Below are positions 24,612 through 32,620 of a DNA stretch of 64,000 nt, piece by piece (within the stretch, counting starts at the first letter, position 1; the number at the start of each line of letters is the position of its first letter). The translations under genes and the position numbers were made by a program. The notes beneath the pieces are model-generated. The model saw nothing but the letters and a program-made list of their open reading frames with translations. It searched no databases and was not told the DNA's origin. The stretch comes from Flavobacterium cupreum (GTDB lineage Bacteria > Bacteroidota > Bacteroidia > Flavobacteriales > Flavobacteriaceae). The stretch is taken from assembly GCF_003996965.1 (NCBI RefSeq), contig NZ_QWDM01000022.1:1-64000 (forward strand). The letters are read 5' to 3'.

Positions 24612-27179
24612 ATGAATCAATTTAAAATTATCATTCTTGCCATACTTCTCTGCTTGGTAAGTGGAACAGCAAATGCTCAGGCTTTTGTCCTTGAAGGGTC
24701 TTGGAAGATCACTTTTGAAGATAAAAAAGAATTTAGTCAATCGGAATTCAATGATAGCTCTTGGGAAAGTTTGACGGATTTGAAATGGAGCGACGATCAT
24801 AAGACAACAGCCAACAGAACCTTGTGGATCCGAAAAAAAGTAATCATACCTTCTTCTTTGAAATCCGAATTTGAGAAAACCGGTTTATTGACTTTGAGTA
24901 TGGGAAAAGTGCTTCAAAGCGATGATACTTACCTAAATGGAAAGTTGATTGGTTCAACAGGTTCAGGTGATACCTATCGAAATTATTTGGTAGCAAAAGA
25001 AGATATATTATGGGATACAGAAAATATCATTGCCCTTAGGGTGAGTCATTGGGGGGCATTTAAAATTTCTAAAATCCCAACATTCACCGCTGCAGCTCCT
25101 TCCAATTTTTTTGTCTATAAAAGCACTATTAAAAATGGAGATGTTAAAGGTACAATTCAAAATAAAGAGTTAGAATATCAATTAGAAATTACCAATAAAT
25201 CTCCAAAAAAGATAGATGGATTTTTGCTGGCAGATTTTTATAATTTTCAGGGTACAAAAATCCATAGTTCACAAAAAAACATTGTGCTTGGAGTGGGAGA
25301 AAATCCAATTGTTTTTCCATACAAATCGGCATCCCCTTTTTTGAAAGTAGTATATACACTTAGCGTTCCTTCATTCGATTATACCAGTCAATGGAATGCA
25401 GAATACGGTTATGAAAGTATCATCTACAAGTCAGCTTTGCCAGTTGTTCAATACAAAGCATCACAAAAATATATCCCTGCAGACTTAAATAAAATTGCAA
25501 TTGATGGCTGGTTGGGAGATAGACTTAAAGCCAACACAGAACAGCGGCTTCAAAAAGTGGATGAAGAAGCATTATTGGCAGGTTTTATTAATCGCCCCGG
25601 TAACCATTCCTGGATTGGAGAGCATGTAGGTAAATTTTTGGAAGCAGCTTGTAATGCCTATGATAATAAAGCAACCCCAGAATTAAAAAATCAAATTGAC
25701 AGAACAGCCCAACAGCTTATTGGCGCTCAATTGGAAGATGGTTATCTGGGTACTTATGACATGGACAGCCATTGGACCAGCTGGGATGTGTGGAGTCATC
25801 GTTATGATTTAATGGGATTATTACGCTATTATGAACTTTCCGGATTCAAACCCGCTCTGGCATCAAGTGAAAAAATTGGCGATTTGTTAATGCAGACTTT
25901 TGGTACAGAGAAAGGACAAAAAGATATTGTAAAAGCGGGTGGACACGTGGGTATGGCAGCAACCTGCATTTTAGAATCAATGACAGAACTTTATCGTTTT
26001 TCAGGCAATAAAAAATATCTAGAGTATTGTTATGGACTGGTAAAAAGTTTCGACAATCCAGGTGGTCCGAGAATAATTACAACTTTGGACGCAGAGGGAA
26101 GAGTGGATAAGGTTGCCAATGCCAAAGCCTATGAAATGATGTCTAATTTTTTAGGAATTGTAAAATTGTATCGTTTAACTAATGATAATCAATTTTTAAA
26201 ACCAATTGAAACAGCTTGGAATGATATTGTGAAAAGTCGACTATATATCACAGGAACCACTAGTTCTTTCGAGCATTTTCAAGACGATCATGTTCTGCCG
26301 GGCAGCCATAAGGATAATATGGGAGAAGGTTGCGTGACCACTACCTGGGTTCAGCTTAATTATCAGCTTTTTTGTATTACAGGTGAAATGAAATATTTAG
26401 ATGAATTGGAGCGCTCCATATACAATCATTTAACGGGAGCAGAAAACCCGCAAACGGGCGGTGTTAGTTATTATACTCCATTGGTGGGCAAAAAGCCTTT
26501 CCGAACAGTAATCACTTGTTGTATGAGCAGTGTGCCTAGAGGAATTGCCATGATACCGCTATTTGGAAACGGAAAAATAAACAATAACCCTGCCTTTTTA
26601 TTGTATCAGCCAGGAACATATAGTACAGTGGTTAATAAAAATAAAATTGCCTTTACAACAACTGGCGACTTTTTGAAGGATGGAAAAGTAACCATAACTG
26701 TCGATAGCAAAAGTAAAGTTCAATTTCCTGTTGAATTTAGAAAACCATATTGGGCAAGTGATTTTAGCATTCAAATAAACGGTCAGAAACAAATAATTGC
26801 CCAAAAGCAAACCACCTCAATTGAAAGAGTTTGGAAGAAAGGCGATAAGATAGAAATCAGTTTTATTATGCCAATTATAGTACTAGATGGAGGGAAAAGT
26901 TATCCAAATCAAATTGCCTTACAACGAGGCCCTCAAGTATTGGCCTACGATCAAAGGCTCAATAATGATTTTGATTTTAATGCTATTACTATAAACACAG
27001 CCAATATAGAACTAAAACCAGCTAATTATTCTTTACCAAAAAATTGGGTAGGCACAGAAAAATTCCAGCTTAAAGCCAACAGTGAGAAAACCAGCAAAAG
27101 TATCATACTGGTACCTTATGCCGATGCAAGTCAAACTGGCGGAATAATTTCTACATGGCTTAAAAAACAAAATAATTAA
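24612..27179 (+). CDS. GH127-like protein with N-terminal galactose-binding-like domain
   Basis: An 855-residue secreted protein. The signal peptide ends at NAQ (residue 23). A GH2-type jelly-roll domain (about 25-160) precedes an (alpha/alpha)6 GH127/DUF1680 barrel (about 295-660): WIGEHVGKFLEAACNAY, LEDGYLGTYD, GEGCVTTTWVQLNYQL and ITCCMSSVPRG. The family uses a Cys3-Glu zinc site, and the Glu/Cys of EGC plus the CC pair fit it. GH127 members include beta-L-arabinofuranosidases and an aceric acid hydrolase. The motif variants (GCVTTTW rather than ETCAS, CCMSS rather than CCPPN) suggest a distinct subgroup. It starts 11 bases after the GH5-like gene and is followed by the kinase at 2 bases. 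Confidence 0.8.
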   Translation: MNQFKIIILAILLCLVSGTANAQAFVLEGSWKITFEDKKEFSQSEFNDSSWESLTDLKWSDDHKTTANRTLWIRKKVIIPSSLKSEFEKTGLLTLSMGKVLQSDDTYLNGKLIGSTGSGDTYRNYLVAKEDILWDTENIIALRVSHWGAFKISKIPTFTAAAPSNFFVYKSTIKNGDVKGTIQNKELEYQLEITNKSPKKIDGFLLADFYNFQGTKIHSSQKNIVLGVGENPIVFPYKSASPFLKVVYTLSVPSFDYTSQWNAEYGYESIIYKSALPVVQYKASQKYIPADLNKIAIDGWLGDRLKANTEQRLQKVDEEALLAGFINRPGNHSWIGEHVGKFLEAACNAYDNKATPELKNQIDRTAQQLIGAQLEDGYLGTYDMDSHWTSWDVWSHRYDLMGLLRYYELSGFKPALASSEKIGDLLMQTFGTEKGQKDIVKAGGHVGMAATCILESMTELYRFSGNKKYLEYCYGLVKSFDNPGGPRIITTLDAEGRVDKVANAKAYEMMSNFLGIVKLYRLTNDNQFLKPIETAWNDIVKSRLYITGTTSSFEHFQDDHVLPGSHKDNMGEGCVTTTWVQLNYQLFCITGEMKYLDELERSIYNHLTGAENPQTGGVSYYTPLVGKKPFRTVITCCMSSVPRGIAMIPLFGNGKINNNPAFLLYQPGTYSTVVNKNKIAFTTTGDFLKDGKVTITVDSKSKVQFPVEFRKPYWASDFSIQINGQKQIIAQKQTTSIERVWKKGDKIEISFIMPIIVLDGGKSYPNQIALQRGPQVLAYDQRLNNDFDFNAITINTANIELKPANYSLPKNWVGTEKFQLKANSEKTSKSIILVPYADASQTGGIISTWLKKQNN

Positions 27180-27181
27180 TT

Positions 27182-28087
27182 ATGAGCAATAAAATAATTG
27201 TAGTTGGGAGTTCCAATACTGATTTGGTATTGAAAACGGAAAGATTCCCAAAGCCAGGCGAGACTATTTTGGGTGGTGATTTTTATACTTTTCAAGGGGG
27301 AAAAGGAGCCAATCAGGCAGTTACTGCGGCAAGGGCAGGCGGTGATGTTACTTTTGTTTGTAGGTTGGGGAATGATACTTTCGGCAATGACGCTATTAAT
27401 CATTATGGCAAGGAGAATATTGATGTAACAAGCATTTTTCAAGATCCCACAGCGCCAACAGGTGTGGCAGTGATTACGGTGAATGGAGAGGGAGAAAATT
27501 CTATTATTGTAGCCTCTGGAGCCAATGCTTTATTGAATGTAGAAGATGTGGAAAAAGCCATTAAAAATACAGGAGAAACCAATTGGTTTATTACACAATT
27601 AGAAACCCCTATAGAAGTTATCGTTTATTTGGCAAAGTATGCCAAAGACAACAACAAGAATTTGGTTTTGAATCCAGCTCCAGCGGCGGTTTTATCGGAT
27701 GAAGTGTATGATGGACTGTTTTTGATCACGCCTAATGAAACCGAAACCGAATTGCTGACCGGTATTAAAGTTGTCGATGAGCTTACTGCCAGCCAAGCAT
27801 GCGAGATTTTTAAGGCAAAAGGTGTTCAAAACAGCATCATTACTTTAGGCAGTAAAGGTGCTTATTTATCGACTGAATCTTATACAGGAATTATTGAATC
27901 AAAGAAAGTAAAAGCTATTGATACAACAGCTGCCGGAGATGTATTTAACGGAGCGTTAATTGTGGCATTATCGGAAGGCAAAAACTGGAAAGAGGCGGTT
28001 GAATTTGCCTGCAAAGCTGCAGCTATTTCAGTAACAAGAATGGGTGCCCAAACATCGGCTCCAACAAGGAATGAGATTGATCAATAA
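27182..28087 (+). CDS. rbsK: Ribokinase-like PfkB sugar kinase
   Basis: A 301-residue cytoplasmic kinase of the PfkB family, ribokinase branch. It shows VVGSSNTDLV (residues 6-15), the sugar-binding FQGGKGANQAVTAARAGG segment (about 38-55) and the catalytic anion-hole motif DTTAAGDVFNGAL (about 247-259, Asp base in AAGD). It phosphorylates a pentose or related sugar. Next to GH127 and a sugar permease it may handle released arabinose, ribose or a rare pentose. Tight spacing with GH127 (2 bases) supports cotranscription. Confidence 0.82.
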   Translation: MSNKIIVVGSSNTDLVLKTERFPKPGETILGGDFYTFQGGKGANQAVTAARAGGDVTFVCRLGNDTFGNDAINHYGKENIDVTSIFQDPTAPTGVAVITVNGEGENSIIVASGANALLNVEDVEKAIKNTGETNWFITQLETPIEVIVYLAKYAKDNNKNLVLNPAPAAVLSDEVYDGLFLITPNETETELLTGIKVVDELTASQACEIFKAKGVQNSIITLGSKGAYLSTESYTGIIESKKVKAIDTTAAGDVFNGALIVALSEGKNWKEAVEFACKAAAISVTRMGAQTSAPTRNEIDQ

Positions 28088-28104
28088 CCAAATAATTGTG
28101 TTTT

Positions 28105-28167
28105 ATGAAAAATATATTCTCGCTTTTTATATGTTGTCTGTTTATCTCAATATTTTATAATCTTTAA
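28105..28167 (+). pseudogene. 20-codon signal-peptide-like remnant
   Basis: A frame with ATG at 28105 and stop at 28165 encodes MKNIFSLFICCLFISIFYNL, which has the form of a signal peptide (Lys, then hydrophobic run) with nothing after it. It sits between the kinase and permease genes and looks like the 5' end of a deleted gene for an exported protein. A leader peptide is an alternative. Confidence 0.4.
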
Positions 28168-28177
28168 ACAATAAATT

Positions 28178-29176
28178 ATGTTTGTAATTCATTCGTATAC
28201 TACGGCCATATTATTTTGTTTCATCACAATGTTGTGCTGGGGCTCATGGGCTAACACTACCAAACTCAGCTCTGCCAAATGGCGTTTTGAATTGTTCTAT
28301 TGGGACTATGCTTTTGGGATTTTAATTTTGTCATTAATAATGGCATTTACACTAGGAAGCAATGGTGTGACAGGAATGTCTTTTTTAGAAAATATCGAAC
28401 AAGCAGACAATAGCAATTTGATCTCTGCATTCATTGGAGGAATTGTTTTTAATCTGGCAAATATTCTGTTGGTTTCAGCCATTTCATTAGCAGGTATGAG
28501 TGTTGCTTTTCCAGTAGGAATTGGAATTGCGCTAATATTAGGAGTTTTGGTTAATTATTCTGCCAATCCGCAAGGAAATGTAACCTTATTGTTTGGAGGT
28601 GTAGCGCTAATTGCAATTGCCATTTTGTTGAATGCGAGGGCATACAAACAGGTATCGAAAGATACTGGTTCTTTTTCTGTAAAAGGATTAGTTCTCGCAA
28701 TTGTAGCGGGGGTACTAATGGGCTTTTTCTATAAATATGTTGCTGTAAGTATGGCTACTGATTTTGAAATTGGAGAAGTAGGTAAACTCACGCCTTACAC
28801 AGCTTTGGTATTGTTTGCTACAGGTATTGTGGTGAGTAATTTTGTTTTTAATAGATTGCTAATGCGTTATCCTTTTGCTGGAACTCCACTACGTTTTCAA
28901 GATTATTGGAGCGGTTCAAAAAGAGATCACTTGGTTGGTATTTTAGGAGGAGTGATTTGGCATTTGGGAATGTCTTTTAATATTATCGCTTCAGGAAAAG
29001 CAGGCTCTGCTATCTCTTATGGATTGGGGCAAGGAGCAACCATAGTAGCTGCTATTTGGGGGATTTTTATTTGGAAGGAATTTGCCAACGCCACAAAAGC
29101 AACGTACAGAAATTTATATTTAATGTTATTGTTGTACGTCATCGGTATTGTCTTAATCATTCTGGCAAAAAACTAA
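28178..29176 (+). CDS. GRP/RhaT-like sugar permease
   Basis: A 332-residue inner-membrane protein with about ten transmembrane helices in two similar halves, of the drug/metabolite transporter superfamily. The N terminus (TMLCWGSWANTTKL) and later VGIGIALILGVLVNY and IWHLGMSFNIIASGKAG resemble GRP/RhaT-type sugar transporters in Bacteroidetes, often found beside ribokinase genes. It likely imports the monosaccharide phosphorylated by the preceding kinase. It is 90 bases downstream of that kinase. Confidence 0.75.
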   Translation: MFVIHSYTTAILFCFITMLCWGSWANTTKLSSAKWRFELFYWDYAFGILILSLIMAFTLGSNGVTGMSFLENIEQADNSNLISAFIGGIVFNLANILLVSAISLAGMSVAFPVGIGIALILGVLVNYSANPQGNVTLLFGGVALIAIAILLNARAYKQVSKDTGSFSVKGLVLAIVAGVLMGFFYKYVAVSMATDFEIGEVGKLTPYTALVLFATGIVVSNFVFNRLLMRYPFAGTPLRFQDYWSGSKRDHLVGILGGVIWHLGMSFNIIASGKAGSAISYGLGQGATIVAAIWGIFIWKEFANATKATYRNLYLMLLLYVIGIVLIILAKN

Positions 29177-29257
29177 TTGGATTAAATATCATTAAAAGAG
29201 AAAAACCTATAGTGGTTACTATCAATTAATTTAAAAATAAATATAATCAAAATAAGA

Positions 29258-31450
29258 ATGAAAAAAATAGCAATTGTATGTTGTGTTCTTTTGTCCCATT
29301 TAATAGTGGCGCAAGTACCAGTATATAAAAATAAAACAGCTGCTGTTGAAAAGCGTATAAGTGATTTATTAAACAAAATGACAATTGAAGAAAAAATCCT
29401 GCAGTTAAACCAGTATACTTTTGGTGTTAATAGCAATCCCAATAATATAGGTCCGGAGGTAAAGGGATTACCGGCTGGAATTGGTTCACTAATTTATTTC
29501 AGTGCCGATCCGGTTTTAAGAAACACCATCCAAAAAAAGGCAATGGAAGAAACCCATTTGGGCATTCCTATTCTTTTCGGTTTCGACGTAATTCATGGGT
29601 TTCGTACAGTTTACCCTATCTCTATTGCACAAGCCTGTTCTTGGAATCCGGAATTAGTAAAACTAAATTGCAGTGAAGCAGCAAGAGAGTCTGTTTTGTC
29701 AGGTGTTGATTGGACTTTTTCACCTATGATTGATGTTTCTCGAGATCCGCGATGGGGACGCGTATCGGAAGGATATGGTGAAGACCCTTATGTAAACGCC
29801 GTTTTTGGAGTTGCTTCTGTACAAGGATATCAAGGCAAGAATTTGTCAGATCCATTCTCTATTGCCGCTTGTTTGAAACACTATGTTGGTTACGGCATGA
29901 GTGAGGGCGGGCGTGATTATCGTTTTAGCGATGTTTCGGCACAGTCATTATGGGAAACTTATTTGCCACCTTATAAAGCGTGTATTGATGCTGGAGCCGC
30001 AACTGTGATGAGCGGTTTTAATGATATTAGTGGTGTACCGGCAACATCTAATTATTACACATTAACCGAGATCCTAAAAAAACAATGGAAATTTGACGGA
30101 TTTGTAGTATCGGACTGGAATGCGGTAGAGCAGTTAATATACCAGGGTGTTGCAAAAGATAAAAAAGAAGCAGGACAAAAGGCATTTATGGCTGGTGTAG
30201 AAATGGATATGAAAGACAATATCTATTTAGAAAATTTTACGGCATTAATTGCCGAAAAAAAAATACCGATCTCGGCAATCGATGATGCTGTTTCTCGTGT
30301 CCTGAGAGTGAAATTTAATTTGGGATTATTTGATAATCCGTATACGGAAATTGTTGACGAGCCATCTCGTTACCTGCAGCCAAAAAGCAAACAATTGGCA
30401 ACTAATTTGGCTGAAGAATCAATGGTTTTGCTGAAAAATAAATCCAATACTTTGCCTTTAAGTTCAAAAATAAATAAAATTGCATTGATTGGACCGATGG
30501 CCAAAGACAAAGAAAATATTTTGGGTTCGTGGTCATTTAATGGAAAATCAGAAGATGCGGAAACTCTTTTTGAAGGAATTCAAAAGGAAATTAAAAATGC
30601 AGCAATCAATTATGCATTAGGCTGTGATTTTGATGGAGTTGATGAATCAGGTTTTGTCGAAGCTGTTGCCAAAGCAAACGAATCTGATGTTATAGTACTT
30701 TGTTTAGGCGAAAAGAAAACGTGGAGTGGTGAAAATGCTTCGCGCTCTACTATTGCTTTACCGGAAATTCAGGAAAAATTGGTGTCAGCACTTAAAAAAA
30801 CAGGCAAACCAATTGTTTTAGTTTTGTCAAATGGCCGTCCTTTGGAGTTAGTGCGTGTAGAACCTTTAGTGGATGCTATTGTCGAAATTTGGCAGCCGGG
30901 AGTTGCAGGCGGGACTCCTTTGGCTGGAATATTGTCAGGCAGAATAAATCCTTCTGCAAAATTGGCTATTACTTTTCCTTTAACAACTGGTCAAATACCA
31001 ACCTATTATAGTATGCGTCAAAGTGCCAGACCTTTTGACAAACAAGGAGATTATCAAGATATTTCAACCGAACCTTTGTATTGGTTTGGACATGGTTTAA
31101 GTTATACTAATTACAAATATAGCCCAGTAAAATTATCTGCAACAAAAATAAATAAAAATCAAAAAATAACAGTCAATGTTGATATTACCAATACTGGAAA
31201 AGTAGATGGAAAAGAAACAGTTTTTTGGTATATATCAGATCCCGTTGCATCTATTTCTCGTCCCGTTAAAGAGCTGAAGTTTTTTGAGAAGAAAGAAATA
31301 AAAGCTGGACAAAAAGTTACTTTTAAATTTGAAATTGATCCGAAAAGCGATTTGAATTATTTTGATTCCACAGGAAATAAAATACTCGAGCCAGGCAATT
31401 TTTACATTTATGTTGGGAATGAAAAAGTTGAATTTGAACTCACTGATTAA
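29258..31450 (+). CDS. GH3 beta-glucosidase-like enzyme (BglX type)
   Basis: A 730-residue secreted GH3 enzyme with signal peptide (cleavage near VAQ, residue 19). The N-terminal barrel includes FGFDVIHGFRTVYPI (about 107-121), DPRWGRVSEGYGEDPY (163-178) and the nucleophile motif GFVVSDWNAV (D286). The alpha/beta sandwich (about 395-610) and fibronectin-III-like C terminus (about 640-730) follow. It resembles periplasmic beta-glucosidases, but GH3 also covers beta-xylosidases and others. It has 81 bases to the permease upstream and is followed by the esterase at 22 bases. Confidence 0.88.
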   Translation: MKKIAIVCCVLLSHLIVAQVPVYKNKTAAVEKRISDLLNKMTIEEKILQLNQYTFGVNSNPNNIGPEVKGLPAGIGSLIYFSADPVLRNTIQKKAMEETHLGIPILFGFDVIHGFRTVYPISIAQACSWNPELVKLNCSEAARESVLSGVDWTFSPMIDVSRDPRWGRVSEGYGEDPYVNAVFGVASVQGYQGKNLSDPFSIAACLKHYVGYGMSEGGRDYRFSDVSAQSLWETYLPPYKACIDAGAATVMSGFNDISGVPATSNYYTLTEILKKQWKFDGFVVSDWNAVEQLIYQGVAKDKKEAGQKAFMAGVEMDMKDNIYLENFTALIAEKKIPISAIDDAVSRVLRVKFNLGLFDNPYTEIVDEPSRYLQPKSKQLATNLAEESMVLLKNKSNTLPLSSKINKIALIGPMAKDKENILGSWSFNGKSEDAETLFEGIQKEIKNAAINYALGCDFDGVDESGFVEAVAKANESDVIVLCLGEKKTWSGENASRSTIALPEIQEKLVSALKKTGKPIVLVLSNGRPLELVRVEPLVDAIVEIWQPGVAGGTPLAGILSGRINPSAKLAITFPLTTGQIPTYYSMRQSARPFDKQGDYQDISTEPLYWFGHGLSYTNYKYSPVKLSATKINKNQKITVNVDITNTGKVDGKETVFWYISDPVASISRPVKELKFFEKKEIKAGQKVTFKFEIDPKSDLNYFDSTGNKILEPGNFYIYVGNEKVEFELTD

Positions 31451-31472
31451 AAATTTATTTAATTTAGATATT

Positions 31473-32573
31473 ATGAGATTTAATAATAGATATTTTTTCA
31501 TTTTTCTCTTTTTTACAGCTGGAATTATACAATCTCAAAGTAAACAGGAAAAAATTATTGCTGCCAATAATCCCCTAATCGATTACATGGGGCGAGTTTC
31601 TTTGCAAAATGATTATGCAGATTTTTACTGGACAGGCTCCAGTGTTAGCATTACAATTAAAAATACCAAAGTTGTTCAAGCGACAATTGAAAGCGAAAAA
31701 GCAGATAACTACTATTATGTTATTGTGGATGGGAAAAAAGAATATGCAAAAAAGATTAAAATAAATAAAGGAAAGAAAAAATACACTCTTGCGGTCTTTT
31801 CAGATAATAAAAAACATCATTTAGAACTGTTTAAAATTACAGACACTAATGGATTAACAACTCGATTCTATGGTTTTATAACAGATAAAAATTCGAAAGT
31901 TTTAAAAAATAAGAAAAAGAAAAGAAAAATAGAATTTTTTGGAGATTCTATAACAGCGGGACACGGTGTGGATGTCCCCGTCGATAGTACTGATTCAGGG
32001 GCAGCTAAATATTTTAATAATTATAAAACATATGCAGCTATTACCGCCAGATACTTTAATGCTGAATATCATTGCACAGCTAAAAGTGGTATAGGGGTAA
32101 TGGCTAGTTGGTTCCCTGAGATTATGCCAGAAATTTACAATAGGTTAAATCCAAATGATGCTAAAAGTGTCTGGGAATTTGGTAAATATCAGCCTGATAT
32201 CGTTGTAGTAAACCTATTTCAAAATGATAGCTGGATTGTAAATATGCCAAACGAAGCCCAGTTTCAAGCACGGTTTGGGACTGTGAAACCATCGGAAGAA
32301 CAAGTTATTAATTCGTATATGAATTTTATTAAATCACTACGAAACGTATATCCCAATGCCCATATTATTTGTTGTTTAGGAAATATGGATGCTACTAGAA
32401 AAACTTCTAAGTGGCCTGATTATGTTGACAAGACAATAGCGTCTTTAGGTGACCTTAAAGTGAAGTCCTGTTTTTTTGAATATAAAAACACGCCAGGCCA
32501 TCCGAAAGAAAAGGAACAACTTGTCATGGCTGAGACTTTAATAAAGTTCATTGAAAATCAGAAATTATGGTAA
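31473..32573 (+). CDS. CE2-like SGNH carbohydrate esterase
   Basis: A 366-residue secreted esterase. Signal peptide (residues 1-22), N-terminal jelly-roll (about 35-140) and a C-terminal SGNH domain with nucleophile in FFGDSITAGHG (S159) and catalytic His in TPGHPKEKEQ (about 345). This two-domain layout is that of CE2 acetylesterases, which deacetylate xylo- and manno-oligosaccharides. The open frame extends back into the GH3 gene, but the ATG at 31473 gives the signal peptide and lies 22 bases after the GH3 stop. It suggests an O-acetylated substrate. Confidence 0.8.
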   Translation: MRFNNRYFFIFLFFTAGIIQSQSKQEKIIAANNPLIDYMGRVSLQNDYADFYWTGSSVSITIKNTKVVQATIESEKADNYYYVIVDGKKEYAKKIKINKGKKKYTLAVFSDNKKHHLELFKITDTNGLTTRFYGFITDKNSKVLKNKKKKRKIEFFGDSITAGHGVDVPVDSTDSGAAKYFNNYKTYAAITARYFNAEYHCTAKSGIGVMASWFPEIMPEIYNRLNPNDAKSVWEFGKYQPDIVVVNLFQNDSWIVNMPNEAQFQARFGTVKPSEEQVINSYMNFIKSLRNVYPNAHIICCLGNMDATRKTSKWPDYVDKTIASLGDLKVKSCFFEYKNTPGHPKEKEQLVMAETLIKFIENQKLW

Positions 32574-32620
32574 TGCAGCTTGCAAATTAGATCAACTATT
32601 ACTATTTAAATTTAACTACT

